A stretch of 64,000 nucleotides of DNA from Candidatus Geocrenenecus huangii (GCA_023268155.1 JALNKM010000002.1:186001-250000), one strand, 5' to 3'; positions 23,500 to 33,033 are shown, counted from the stretch's first letter. Numbers and translations are program-made. Notes: generated from the sequence alone by a model not told the origin.

Positions 23500-25427
23500 T
23501 AATTCACCTCACCTTTCACATCATATTTTCTACGCATAGCGAATTCCGCCTGTTTACCCTCATTCCATTGATCAACTGGTCGAAGGTAACCTACAACCCT
23601 TGAGTAGACTTCACATTTTGCTCCACAATGTGGGCATTGCTTATGCTCTCCGCTCAGATATCCATGGTTTAAGCAGACACTAAACGTCGGAGTCAGCGTG
23701 ATGTATGGTATGCGGAAGCTCGTGAAGATCTTCCTGACGAGAGTGGCGGCTGATCTCCATGATGAAAGTCTCTCCCCAAGCCATATGTGGAAAACAGTTC
23801 CGCCAGTGTAGAGTGTCTGGAGGTGTTCTTGGTGCTCAAGGGCTTCGAAGAGGTCTAGTTTGCAGTCCGCAGGTAGTTGCGTGCTATTTGTGTAGAATGG
23901 GGCTAAGCCACGTTTAACATTCTCCTCGTTCGCTACTTTTATGTTCGGGTACTTCTGCTTATCAATCCTCGCGAGTCTATATGATGCGCCTTCAGCCGGT
24001 GTGGCCTCAAGGTTATACATGTTCCCAGTCTCTCTCTGGAACTCTACAAGCCTCTCTCTCATGTGCTCTAAGACTTTTACCGCGAATTTTCTGCCTTCTG
24101 GATCCTCTATTCCTACGCCCCACATGTTGAGCAACGCTTCATTCATCCCCACTAGGCCTATTGTTGAGAAGTGGTTTCTCCAGTAGCCACCGAATTCCTC
24201 CTCAATCTTTCTAAGGTAGAATTTGCTATAGGGGTATAAGCCCACCTTAGTATAGTGCTCAAGAACACTTCTCTTGATTTCAAGGCTTATCTTAGCGAGT
24301 TCCATCAACGTGTCAAGTCTCTCAAAGAACTTTTCATCATCTCCTCCTGAGAGGAAGCCTATTCTAGGCATGTTTATTGTTACGACACCGATTGAGCCGG
24401 TTAATGGATCTGCACCGAATAGTCCTCCACCTCTCCTTCTAAGCTCCCTGGTGTCAAGTCTAAGCCTGCAACACATACTTCTAACATCTTCGAGTTTAAG
24501 GTCACTGTTAACGAAGTTTGCGAAGTATGGAATCCCATACTTAGCGGTCATCTCAAATATCCCCCTAGCAACTTCGCCTTCCCAGTTAAAGTCTTTGGTT
24601 ATGTTGTAGGTTGGTATTGGAAATGTGAAGACCCTTCCCTCGGCGTCGCCTTCACACATGATTTTTGCAAATACTTCATTAAACATTTCAACCTCATCTT
24701 CGTAGTCACCGTAATAGCCGCCATTAAACTGCCCGCCGATGAGCGCCGGCATATTCTTCATAAACTCTGGGATGCCTCCGGCGAGCGTAAGATTACTGAA
24801 GGGAGTTTGGAAGCCAACTCTTGTTGGAACATTCATGTTGAATATGAATTCCTGTAAAGCCTGCTCAACCTCTCTTCTTGAGAGGCCGTCTTCTCTAATG
24901 AAGGGTGCTAGGTAAACGTCTATATAGGAGAAGGCTTGGGCTCCAGCTGTCTCGCCTTGTAATGTGAAGGTATAGTTTGCAATTTGGAGGAGGGCTGTCC
25001 TAAAGTGCTTTGGAGGTTTGCTCGCGATTTTACACGGCGCGCCCCTGAAGCCTACCATAAGTAGGTCCATCAAATCCCAGCCACAGCAGTAGGAGGCTAG
25101 GACGTTAAGGTTGTGTATGTGGAAGTCGCCTGACCTATGGGCCTCGGCAACTTCTGGCGGATAAAGCTTGTTAAGCCAGTAGTTCGCCACAACCGAGCCA
25201 GCTAAGTAGTTGTTTAGGCCTTGAAGTGAGAAGCTCATGTTCGCGTTCTCTTTAATCCTCCAGTCAACCATTTCAAGATATGAGTCGACTAGCTCTATCT
25301 GGGTCATTAGCCTGAATTCTTCTTTCAAGCCTTCATACCGCTTTCTCGTAAATTCATCAGTAAGCTTTTCATAAATTCTCTTCGAGTCGACGGGCTTAAA
25401 CCCACCCTTCCTAACCAACTTAACCAT
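23499..25427 (-). CDS. nrdD: Class III (anaerobic) ribonucleoside-triphosphate reductase
   Basis: A 642-residue glycyl-radical enzyme that makes deoxynucleotides without oxygen. The C-terminus has the zinc site (CLNHGYLSG, then CPHCGAKC) and the radical loop RVVGYLRP, with the radical glycine at about residue 613. Conserved mid-protein segments such as GGYYGDYEDEVEMFN and RMCCRLRLD-like cysteines are present. I chose the ATG at 25427 because GGAGGTGG lies six bases upstream; a longer frame opens 12 residues earlier. The N-terminal ATP-cone is short or absent (KGGFKPVDSKRIYEKL only). By eye the gene is richer in G+C than its neighbours, which hints at transfer. Confidence 0.93.
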   Translation of the reverse strand: MVKLVRKGGFKPVDSKRIYEKLTDEFTRKRYEGLKEEFRLMTQIELVDSYLEMVDWRIKENANMSFSLQGLNNYLAGSVVANYWLNKLYPPEVAEAHRSGDFHIHNLNVLASYCCGWDLMDLLMVGFRGAPCKIASKPPKHFRTALLQIANYTFTLQGETAGAQAFSYIDVYLAPFIREDGLSRREVEQALQEFIFNMNVPTRVGFQTPFSNLTLAGGIPEFMKNMPALIGGQFNGGYYGDYEDEVEMFNEVFAKIMCEGDAEGRVFTFPIPTYNITKDFNWEGEVARGIFEMTAKYGIPYFANFVNSDLKLEDVRSMCCRLRLDTRELRRRGGGLFGADPLTGSIGVVTINMPRIGFLSGGDDEKFFERLDTLMELAKISLEIKRSVLEHYTKVGLYPYSKFYLRKIEEEFGGYWRNHFSTIGLVGMNEALLNMWGVGIEDPEGRKFAVKVLEHMRERLVEFQRETGNMYNLEATPAEGASYRLARIDKQKYPNIKVANEENVKRGLAPFYTNSTQLPADCKLDLFEALEHQEHLQTLYTGGTVFHIWLGERLSSWRSAATLVRKIFTSFRIPYITLTPTFSVCLNHGYLSGEHKQCPHCGAKCEVYSRVVGYLRPVDQWNEGKQAEFAMRRKYDVKGEVN

Positions 25428-25589
25428 ATAACCACCTCCAGAAAAGAGGATGATGCTTATCATGGTGGGATAACCTTATACGTTCGCTGATCGAGGTATA
25501 AGTGTATAAGTAATACCAGAAAATCGTCTCGCCATTACTTATAATGTACTTGTCGCATGCTGATCTACCTTCAGACCATCCGAGATCCA

Positions 25590-25802
25590 TCATGACCACC
25601 AGATCCAATATCGCGTCTCCTCCTCGCCTTTGATCACCTTCACATACAAAGCCATGGCCCCATGTGATTCCGCATCAACATCCCACCACGCCTTTAGCAT
25701 GTCGTCGTATAGTGTTTTAGCCACCTCTGTCAGGACGTAATTTGACCCTATACAAACAGCCACCATAACCGCTGTTAGGCTAAGTTCTTTGTATTCTTGC
25801 AT
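25590..25802 (-). CDS. Short ORF, ECF-transporter-like start fused to unrelated tail
   Basis: A 70-residue frame. Residues about 7-24 (LSLTAVMVAVCIGSNYVL) look like the first membrane helix of an ECF-type transporter S component. The remainder (TEVAKTLYDDMLKAWWDVDA onward) is soluble-looking and does not continue that family. It may be a chimeric remnant or a small protein I do not recognise. It has its own TATA box and palindrome directly upstream and lies ahead of nrdD. Confidence 0.35.
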   Translation of the reverse strand: MQEYKELSLTAVMVAVCIGSNYVLTEVAKTLYDDMLKAWWDVDAESHGAMALYVKVIKGEEETRYWIWWS

Positions 25803-25803
25803 G

Positions 25804-25824
25804 TTGGATGGATTATCCATCCAA
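25804..25824. promoter_or_regulatory. Perfect 9+3+9 palindrome overlapping a promoter start
   Basis: TTGGATGGA, a TTA spacer and TCCATCCAA form a perfect inverted repeat. It sits immediately after the minus-strand TATA box TTTATATT (about 25825-25832) and directly before the ATG at 25802. That is where a bound repressor would block transcription start. Confidence 0.5.
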
Positions 25825-25844
25825 AATATAAATCTTGCCAACAC

Positions 25845-26240
25845 CTCTACAAAATATTACCAAAAATCTAAGTCTCGTTTTAACAGGCTGTTGAGCTTGC
25901 GTAAGAAGAGACCCTTGATTACTGAATACTGATGATGAGCTGGGAGAATGCTATCGGATCCGTATATTAAGCTCCATCACTAATTTTTACGGGCAGTCTT
26001 CTACAGCTTGCGCGTCACCAGCTTAAGCATTCTCAGAAGAACTCTTCTGGAATATTCATCACGTATGAAATTTATTCTGGGCTTAATAGGGTAATTACCA
26101 AGCTTATTAATGAGGTTATAGAGGCTTAATGAAAACTTTATTAGTCTACCTACATCGTTTTGAGTCAGGAATAATCAAGCTGCTGGAATGGTATTTGTGG
26201 CAGTATTTTCTATATCTGGGTTAGGTAGTGGAGGATTTGG
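25845..26240. other. Intergenic region without a recognised gene
   Basis: Nearly 400 bases. A 48-codon open stretch without a start codon ends at about 26129 (contains RHQLKHSQKNSSGIFITYE) and may be the tail of a lost gene. A GGAGG at about 26228-26232 belongs to the next gene. Nothing else is seen. Confidence 0.3.
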
Positions 26241-26834
26241 ATGTTGGAAGATAGAAGTGGTAGTTGTAAAAGTGTAGAAGTAATATACTTTGAAGAACCA
26301 GGAATCCAGAATACTGATGAAACCTTAAAACACGCATATAGGAGAGCAGAGGAACTGGGAATCAAGGATGTTGTAGTAGCTTCGACTACGGGAGAGACGG
26401 GAGTAAAAGCATGCAGAGTCTTCAAAGGATTTAACATAGTAGTTGTTAGGCATCATACGGGTTTTCGGCAGCCGGGCATGCAAGAGATGAAGAAGGAGTT
26501 CGAAGAAGAAATAATTAAGATGGGTGGGAAAATACTTACGGCATCTCATGTTTTCTCAGGCGTGGAGAGAGGTATAAGAAATAAGTTAGGCACAGTTGGA
26601 ATGCTGGCTATAATTTCTGAAACGCTACGATTATTCGGTGAAGGTGTAAAGGTATGTGTTGAGATAACGGTTATGGCTGCAGACGCTGGATTGATTCCAG
26701 TCGATAAAGATGTTATAGCAGTAGCAGGTACAAGTAGAGGTGCGGATACGGCCCTGGTAATCAAGCCCTCTCACTCGAACAATTTCTTCAATCTAACAAT
26801 AAAAGAAATAATAGTAAAACCTAGAACAAGGTAG
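26241..26834 (+). CDS. Stand-alone pyruvate-kinase C-terminal-like domain protein
   Basis: A 197-residue protein resembling the regulatory C-terminal domain of pyruvate kinase without any catalytic barrel. Segments include VVVASTTGETGVKACRVF (about 49-66) and VIAVAGTSRGADTALVI (about 159-175). Such free-standing domains are widespread in archaea; their role is unproven, and ligand sensing is an inference. GGAGG lies seven bases before the ATG. Confidence 0.75.
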   Translation: MLEDRSGSCKSVEVIYFEEPGIQNTDETLKHAYRRAEELGIKDVVVASTTGETGVKACRVFKGFNIVVVRHHTGFRQPGMQEMKKEFEEEIIKMGGKILTASHVFSGVERGIRNKLGTVGMLAIISETLRLFGEGVKVCVEITVMAADAGLIPVDKDVIAVAGTSRGADTALVIKPSHSNNFFNLTIKEIIVKPRTR

Positions 26835-26882
26835 AGAAGCAATCTTTATAGCTAAAAATGGTGGATACCTTGAGTGAGGTCT

Positions 26883-27161
26883 ATGGCGAACTTCCAGGTA
26901 ATCTTTAGTGGGAACGAAGATGAACTATACAAATTCATAATAACATGGAAGATGCTTACAGACTTAAAGAAGTACGAAGAAATAAAGAAAGAGATAGAAC
27001 GTCTAGAAGATAGGTTAAGAGACATGAAAGAAGAGATAAGTAAACTAGAAGATATTAGGAGAAGCCTGCAGAAAGAAGTGGCTGAGCTAACAGCTAAGAG
27101 AGAAACTTTGAAAAAGGAAATACCATCCCACCAACCTGCAGACATAAAACTGGATATATAG
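26883..27161 (+). CDS. Small coiled-coil protein
   Basis: About 92 residues. Residues about 30-80 are a long coiled coil with clear heptads (YEEIKKEIERLEDRLRDMKE onward), ending in a proline-containing tail. The N-terminal 25 residues (FQVIFSGNEDELYKFIITW) form a small separate segment. The function is unknown. I chose the ATG at 26883 with GTGAGGT just upstream, although a GTG at 26874 is possible. It follows the previous gene by about 50 bases and may be co-transcribed. Confidence 0.5.
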   Translation: MANFQVIFSGNEDELYKFIITWKMLTDLKKYEEIKKEIERLEDRLRDMKEEISKLEDIRRSLQKEVAELTAKRETLKKEIPSHQPADIKLDI

Positions 27162-27345
27162 AATCTAAGATAGAGCTTGAAGATCATCTAACTCGCTGAC
27201 AACTTGTAATCTGTGTGAAAAAGTAGTAGACTAACACATGTATCTATGCAAGCTTAGCAGCTAGAAAAACAACTAAAATCCAAGTCATTATATTCTAATT
27301 CTTCATCTACTAAGACTCTAACTTACCAACAACCATATAATATAA

Positions 27346-27420
27346 TGCTCCGGCCGGGATTTGAACCCGGGTCTGCGGCTCGAGAGGCCGCCATACTTGA
27401 CCGGACTATACTACCGGAGC
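27346..27420 (-). tRNA. tRNA-Glu (anticodon CUC)
   Basis: The minus-strand sequence folds as a standard cloverleaf. The acceptor arm is GCTCCGG paired with CCGGAGC, with discriminator A. The anticodon stem is GCGGC/GCCGC with loop CTCTCGA, giving anticodon CUC. The T arm carries GGTTCAAATCC. No intron is present, and CCA is not encoded. Stems are all GC-rich. Confidence 0.95.
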
Positions 27421-27535
27421 ATCTTCTTCTATCGTAAACCTTAAAATTGTTTTATTTAACCATTCTAAGAAAATATCTGGATTGGTTTTTCTTATTTCTT
27501 AGATATCCTAGAGTATTTCGGTTTTCTGATTCAGG

Positions 27536-28765
27536 TTAAAGAACCATGCTGATGATTCCCCGTACTAGTTCTTCTTCATTCGGCTCTATCTCGATCAGCG
27601 CTTTTGGTTTGAAGAGTTCAGAGTTCAGGTCTTTTAGTAGATGCCCCGTACATATGCATACAGTGGCCTCATCGGGGTCGACTACTCCCTTCTCAACTGC
27701 TTTCCTAACTCCAGCGACCGATGCTGCAGATGCGGGCTCTACGCCTAGACCCTCAAGTCTAGCTATGGCTGTCTGCGCTTCAAGTATCTCTTTATCAGAT
27801 ACTACTATGGCATCTCCTCTAGATTCTTTTACTGCGCGTAGAGCTTTCTTCCAGTTTACTGGTCGGCCTATCCTTATAGCTGAAGCGATTGTCTGAGGAT
27901 TATCAACTGGTCGGAGAGTCTCCCATCCCTCTTCAACCATCTTAGCGAATGGTGATGCTCCCTCTGCTTGGACGCCGATCATTCTAGGCGTATGTTCTAC
28001 TAATCCTAGATTCTTCAATTCGGTTAACCCTTTCCATACAGCGGCTATATTTCCACAGTTACCTACAGGTATGAATATATTGTATTCTCCACTTACTTCT
28101 TCAGCTACTTCGTATCCTAAAGTTTTCTGTCCTTCAATCCTCCATGCATTAACCGAGTTGAGAATATAGTATCCAAGCTCTTCAGCTTTAGAGAATACTA
28201 TTCTCAAAGCTTGGTCGAAGCTTCCCTTAACCTTTATGAGTACTGCTCCATGAGCGATTGCCTGGAAGACTTTTCCCAGAGCTGCCCCCTCAGGTATAAC
28301 TGTTATACATGGTAGACTTGCTCTAGCCGCATAAGCAGCTAGTGATGCGGCAGTATTTCCGGTAGATGCGCATATGACTCCCTTAACGCCGAGCTCTAAC
28401 GCTTTAGTTACGGCCACGGTCATACCTCTATCCTTAAAGCTTCCAGTAGGATTAACCCCCTCAAATTTTATGTAGAGCTTCTTTAATCCAGCCCATCTAC
28501 TGAGTTTCTTACATTCGATTAGAGGTGTACCACCCTCATTGAGCGTTACTCTTCTAGAAGGATCCACTGGTATGAGTTCATGATATCTCCACACTCCCCT
28601 GGGTCTCTCTCTGAAAACCTGCCAATCACGTACTTTCACTCGTTCTAGATCTAATACTATGTCGAGAAGATCTCCGCACTTCTCACATACATATCCTTTA
28701 TAATTCAAGGAGTACGTCGTATGACAGCTTATGCATTGAAGCCATGCTATATCATCTTGTTTCAA
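27536..28765 (-). CDS. thrC: Threonine synthase
   Basis: A 409-residue PLP enzyme of fold type II that converts O-phosphohomoserine to threonine. The N-terminus has a rubredoxin-like zinc site (C11-ISC14, C27-EKC30), common in archaeal threonine synthases. The Schiff-base lysine is in NPTGSFKDRGM (about 85-95) and the phosphate-binding loop in PVGNCGN. No homoserine kinase or dehydrogenase is adjacent. ThrC uses a methionine-independent route, and SHMT further right could interconvert its product's relatives. Confidence 0.92.
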   Translation of the reverse strand: MKQDDIAWLQCISCHTTYSLNYKGYVCEKCGDLLDIVLDLERVKVRDWQVFRERPRGVWRYHELIPVDPSRRVTLNEGGTPLIECKKLSRWAGLKKLYIKFEGVNPTGSFKDRGMTVAVTKALELGVKGVICASTGNTAASLAAYAARASLPCITVIPEGAALGKVFQAIAHGAVLIKVKGSFDQALRIVFSKAEELGYYILNSVNAWRIEGQKTLGYEVAEEVSGEYNIFIPVGNCGNIAAVWKGLTELKNLGLVEHTPRMIGVQAEGASPFAKMVEEGWETLRPVDNPQTIASAIRIGRPVNWKKALRAVKESRGDAIVVSDKEILEAQTAIARLEGLGVEPASAASVAGVRKAVEKGVVDPDEATVCICTGHLLKDLNSELFKPKALIEIEPNEEELVRGIISMVL

Positions 28766-28905
28766 GTTTCATCCAAAGATAGAAGCTTCACTATATAAAT
28801 AGTTTACTTAGAAGGAAATCTCCAGGATTTATCGAAGTCCTGTCTAGGAAATAGAACAATATATGGAATACACTGGAAATATTAACTTCTTGAACAAGTA
28901 ATTAT

Positions 28906-29670
28906 TTGATGAAGTTGAGAACAGCTATATCGGGAGTTTCAATAGCGGCTCTAATCATAGCTCTAGCTCTACTAAGTAATGCGTTGATAACCTCCGGAGT
29001 CCAGCCAAGCATAAAAGAACAAGAAAACAGTCAGCCATCACCATCTAAGCAGACTACTTTAACCATTGTAGGATATGGCTCAGTAAAGTATGTTCCCGAC
29101 ATTGTCAGCCTCGGTTTTACAATGATAGGTCAAGGCACATCTGCAGAAGAAGCATTAACGGAATGTAACGAAAAGACGGTATCGATAATCAATGTATTAA
29201 AATCTCTAGGGATAAGCGAGGAAGACATGAAGACAAACTACGTCAATGTCTACCCGGTCTATGATTGGGAAGCTAAACCCCCCAAGATAATTGGCTACGA
29301 AGCACAATACTCTCTAAGTGTAGTAGTTAGAGAGATTCTGACCGCTGGTAAAGTAATCGACAGCGTCGTAAAAGCTGGAGCTGATAGACTCGATGGAGTA
29401 ATGTTCATCCTCTCTGCGGAGAAGGAAAAAGAATTAAAAATAGAAGCTATAAAACTTGCCGTTGAGGATGCAGCAGCTAAAGCCAACGTAGTCGCTAAAA
29501 CACTTGGACTAAAAATACTGAGTATAGACTCAGTTGCCTTATCTTCTGTCGAGCTTCCGACCCCGGTGCCGATATATAAGGAGGCTTTAGCTAGCGTGCC
29601 AATTCTTCCAAGCCAGGGAGAGATTACAGCCACAGTAACCATAGTCTACACTCTAGGGGCTGCAACCTAA
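28906..29670 (+). CDS. Secreted SIMPL-domain (DUF541) protein
   Basis: A 254-residue protein with an N-terminal signal or anchor helix (VSIAALIIALALLSNALI) and a SIMPL domain. TTLTIVGYGSVKYVPDIVSL (about 47-66) is its hallmark first strand, and ITATVTIVYTLGAAT the last. SIMPL proteins occur at cell surfaces of bacteria and archaea; the role is not established. The start is a TTG or the ATG right after it. Confidence 0.82.
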   Translation: MMKLRTAISGVSIAALIIALALLSNALITSGVQPSIKEQENSQPSPSKQTTLTIVGYGSVKYVPDIVSLGFTMIGQGTSAEEALTECNEKTVSIINVLKSLGISEEDMKTNYVNVYPVYDWEAKPPKIIGYEAQYSLSVVVREILTAGKVIDSVVKAGADRLDGVMFILSAEKEKELKIEAIKLAVEDAAAKANVVAKTLGLKILSIDSVALSSVELPTPVPIYKEALASVPILPSQGEITATVTIVYTLGAAT

Positions 29671-29749
29671 ACACAATCTTCCTTATTTTTTAGTTCGAAA
29701 TCTTGAAAATAATGAATTTATACTCTCAAATATCTATCAACCACGTAGG

Positions 29750-30295
29750 ATGGTTGATACTAGCGAGTTGAAGAAAACCTATGATCTATCAGGCGGAGTA
29801 AACAAAGCCGCCGTAGTAGTATTATACATAATTGAGCGTGGCACTCCAGAGATACTTTTCGTCGTAAGGAAAATATCGGAGAATGATAGATGGTCCGGCC
29901 AGGTTGCATTTCCAGGAGGTAGGTGGGAGCCTGTAGATAGAGACTTAATCGATACCGCGAGAAGAGAACTACTAGAAGAAACAAGTATAGACCTGGACAG
30001 CGATGTAGAGATTCTAGCAATTCTAAAAGAGGTCTCTCCGTCAAATATGCCCGAACTCAAAGTTATACCGTTTCTGGTTAGAGCATCTTCTAAGCCACCT
30101 ATAAATCTCTCCGAGGAACTTTCAACATACTTCTGGGCCACTATAGGGGAATTAGAAAGAGTTCAGGCATCTATTATGCTTCCGGATGGTTCTTGGAAAA
30201 GTGTTCTAGGATTTAGAAAAGATGAGTGGATTATCTGGGGTATGACTGCTAGGATTCTTGAAGATGCTTTACCAAGGATAATCGCTCTACAGTAA
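29750..30295 (+). CDS. Nudix hydrolase, CoA-pyrophosphatase type
   Basis: A 181-residue Nudix protein. The Nudix box runs from GGRWEPVDRDLIDTARRE to LLEET (about 56-78), with the RRELLEET glutamates that bind metal. The preceding RWSGQVAFPGG fits the UPF0035/NudL subgroup that cleaves CoA to phosphopantetheine and adenosine bisphosphate. Substrate not proven. It has a start directly after a GTAGG. Confidence 0.85.
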   Translation: MVDTSELKKTYDLSGGVNKAAVVVLYIIERGTPEILFVVRKISENDRWSGQVAFPGGRWEPVDRDLIDTARRELLEETSIDLDSDVEILAILKEVSPSNMPELKVIPFLVRASSKPPINLSEELSTYFWATIGELERVQASIMLPDGSWKSVLGFRKDEWIIWGMTARILEDALPRIIALQ

Positions 30296-30406
30296 TTCTT
30301 CCAGATTATTCTAGAATGCACTTGAATAATTCGAGAGATTTCTAGAAGGGGAAATAATAAATCTCCGACTATAGACGTAACTTATGGTGGATAAGGAGTG
30401 ACCTTT

Positions 30407-30496
30407 ATGGTTCACAACTCGGTTAAACTCATCATCTTAGTATCCATAGAGACACTTATGGTGTTAGCTCTAATCTTCGCAGGCTTCTTCATGTAG
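30407..30496 (+). CDS. Possible 29-residue membrane microprotein, antisense to the M6 protease end
   Basis: The frame has an AAGGAGTGACC ribosome-binding site eight bases before its ATG and a plausible TATA box (AAATAATAAATC, about 30351-30362). It encodes one hydrophobic helix (LIILVSIETLMVLALIFAGF) and stops. It runs antisense across the last 85 bases of the convergent protease gene, so it may be chance that the protease's C-terminal codons read hydrophobic in reverse. Confidence 0.3.
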   Translation: MVHNSVKLIILVSIETLMVLALIFAGFFM

Positions 30497-33033
30497 TAAA
30501 CTATGGAGGCCAAGAGAATCATAGCCGTTATTATCAATATTATCTGTCCTAAAGCTATATGGAATACGGGTGTAAATGATATAACAGGCATCGTGATCTC
30601 TAGATCATTGGCGGGAGCAGCGACCCTTACACTAGTTAATCCGTAAGAAACGATCAACATGGATTTTACATTCAGGGGAACATAGACGTCTTGTTCTCCG
30701 CCACAAACTCTAAAAACTTCTAGATCATCTACTACGACGGACATATCTAGGTCTTGGAGGCGTCTTCCCAGCAGATCGAATGCCTCGACTTTAATCTTCT
30801 TTAAAGTCGTAGGGATAACTATGGTAACGTCATCTATTACAATGTCTTCTCCAATAGATATATCTAGTCCTTTCCACGTAATCTCTCCGATAGTCCACGC
30901 CCCCTCCTTTATCCAAACTTGCTCACCAACCCATTCAATATACTCGCTATCCCTGTATAGTATGAGTTTAGACGGCCGGATAGTTAGTGGTTCCCCATCA
31001 ATGGTGGTGAAGCGTGGCTGAACCCTATATTCTTTTATCCAGTTGACCGATACACTGATAGGTGATGAGACAACGATGGTGAAGTTTCGCTCTTCAGACT
31101 GTATGTCTCCTAACCATCCATTAAACTTGAGCCTCAAATTTTCTGAGAGATATCTATATAGCTCGGTATCGAGCCGTAATTCTTCTCCCTCTCCGATCCA
31201 GTATGACCTTTCATCGAGGTCTTTTAAGTAAGTTATCTCAACTAGGTAGCTTCTCCTCCATACTGCTTCTATGAATAATGGTCTACTTACTCGTAATACG
31301 ATTTTTTCATCACTACTATCTGTGCAACTCCACCGATAGAAGATGAGCTTGGTCTTATTGTCGAGGTCTATCTCTCTAGGAGCCTCTATGGTGATGGATT
31401 CTCCCTCCTTTATCCATCTGTCTTCGATATGGTTAGGCGTCGTCGACATTGTTACTTTGTATTGTTTTGTCCAGACTGCTTTGATTATCTTGGGAGAACC
31501 TACAGTAAAGTATATCTTGGGCTGATTAGATTCTATATCTCCACTCCACCCAGAGAATACCAATCTAGTATTATTCCCGAAATCAATGATGGTGTCTGTT
31601 ACTAATTCTATGGTTGCTTTCTCTCCATCCTTATACCATCCTCCTCCATAAATTTCCCCATAATCCGTAGAAACCTCTACACGATAGAATATCGAATAGT
31701 TTAAAGCATACTCCACGTCTCTATCTAGAATTATAATTCTAGTAGATTCATTTAACCCGTCGCTCCAACCCTCGAAAACATATCTTACATTATCTTGAGT
31801 ATATTCTTCCTGAACGTTTACCGTGTAGGTGCCTTCATCTAGTGCTATCATGACCAGTCCATTTTCGTCTCCGGCATATTCTGTACCATTGACCCATACT
31901 TTACCGAAGGGAAAAGTCGAAATCTTCAAAATATGTTTGGGCAATCTATAAACAATTGTTAAGACATATCCTTCAGCACTTCCTCCAATTACTCTAACTA
32001 CAAGATGCAGATTGTTATCTTGAAATATGCTTCCTACATTGTATGTTGCTTGGTATAAGCTTCTATCAGGAGGCGGAATAGCTTTTACAATTCCTTGACC
32101 TGAATCTTTGTTTTCATCAACATACAGTATCAGGACCCCTCTACTTGGAAGGTATTGGTCGTATCCGGTTTTCTCTCTAGCTTCTATCAAGTAGTATCTT
32201 CTAGGGATGTCTGCGGGTATCTTTACGACCCTGAGCCCCTCACTTTCATGTAAAGGTTTGAGGATTACCTTTACTTTAGATCCTTCTTCAACTACGAGTA
32301 CGTCGGTGTCGTTAATCCATCCAAGTTTCATTCTACTCCAGCTCGTCAAAGTTGCTGGAACACTTCCAGGAGATCCAAGCGGCCCATTCCATGAGCCTTC
32401 AGCCATTAAATCCCATGGCCCTAGAAAAGTATCATACTCTTCCCTTGATGATGTATCGTATAGGTCTGGTAAACCGAGAAGGTGTCCGAATTCATGAGCC
32501 CATATCCCCAGAGGATCTAGATAAGACACAATAGCCACATACTCTACAATTTCCCCCTCATCTACAGGTATGCGTCCACAGAAAGCTGATAGAGAATAAA
32601 CGTCTCCTTCTTCATGCGTGTAGGCTTGGTCTCTCCCCGAATGCATTACCATAATGTAATCGTATTTTTTGAAATCTATGAGAGCATCAGCAACTTTAAC
32701 CGCATCTATTACCAACCTACACGGGTTTTCATCAACACCATCTGCATCCTCACCGTAGAAGCTGTATTTTCTATCGAGTCTAAGCCACTTAGAGACCGTG
32801 TAAAGTTTAACACTTATCTTACCATAACTTACTTCTCTCCAATACTCTCCCATCGATGTATTGATCTTGCTGACGTATGTTTCAGGTGGTCCGCCCCCAG
32901 GTTGATCGGGGAAATCGACTGGGATAACAATTACGTTAACTTCACTTGTTGAAGCATCAGTAGAGGAGATAAATATAACTGAAGATATGACCACAATCAA
33001 GAGTGCAGCAAGGTATACTTGCTTAAACTCCAC
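30412..33033 (-). CDS. Cell-surface M6-family metalloprotease with repeats and C-terminal anchor
   Basis: An 873-residue exported protein. A signal peptide (about 1-28) leads to an M6 peptidase domain with the zinc motif HEFGHLLGLPD (180-190) and downstream methionine-turn region. Four repeats of about 75 residues follow (about 380-675); each has a 'LxFxGWSGDIxS' motif and ends 'VxWxKxY', like divergent InlB B-type repeats. A short beta domain and a membrane helix (LGQIILIITAMILLASIVYY, about 830-850) with a basic tail anchor it. It probably digests external protein or S-layer substrates. The ABC importer downstream could take up the peptides. Confidence 0.8.
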   Translation of the reverse strand: MEFKQVYLAALLIVVISSVIFISSTDASTSEVNVIVIPVDFPDQPGGGPPETYVSKINTSMGEYWREVSYGKISVKLYTVSKWLRLDRKYSFYGEDADGVDENPCRLVIDAVKVADALIDFKKYDYIMVMHSGRDQAYTHEEGDVYSLSAFCGRIPVDEGEIVEYVAIVSYLDPLGIWAHEFGHLLGLPDLYDTSSREEYDTFLGPWDLMAEGSWNGPLGSPGSVPATLTSWSRMKLGWINDTDVLVVEEGSKVKVILKPLHESEGLRVVKIPADIPRRYYLIEAREKTGYDQYLPSRGVLILYVDENKDSGQGIVKAIPPPDRSLYQATYNVGSIFQDNNLHLVVRVIGGSAEGYVLTIVYRLPKHILKISTFPFGKVWVNGTEYAGDENGLVMIALDEGTYTVNVQEEYTQDNVRYVFEGWSDGLNESTRIIILDRDVEYALNYSIFYRVEVSTDYGEIYGGGWYKDGEKATIELVTDTIIDFGNNTRLVFSGWSGDIESNQPKIYFTVGSPKIIKAVWTKQYKVTMSTTPNHIEDRWIKEGESITIEAPREIDLDNKTKLIFYRWSCTDSSDEKIVLRVSRPLFIEAVWRRSYLVEITYLKDLDERSYWIGEGEELRLDTELYRYLSENLRLKFNGWLGDIQSEERNFTIVVSSPISVSVNWIKEYRVQPRFTTIDGEPLTIRPSKLILYRDSEYIEWVGEQVWIKEGAWTIGEITWKGLDISIGEDIVIDDVTIVIPTTLKKIKVEAFDLLGRRLQDLDMSVVVDDLEVFRVCGGEQDVYVPLNVKSMLIVSYGLTSVRVAAPANDLEITMPVISFTPVFHIALGQIILIITAMILLASIVYYMKKPAKIRANTISVSMDTKMMSLTEL

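Noticed and set aside
25420-25608. 62-codon frame ahead of nrdD
   Set aside because: It overlaps the nrdD start and the leader with its good ribosome-binding site; the residues look random.
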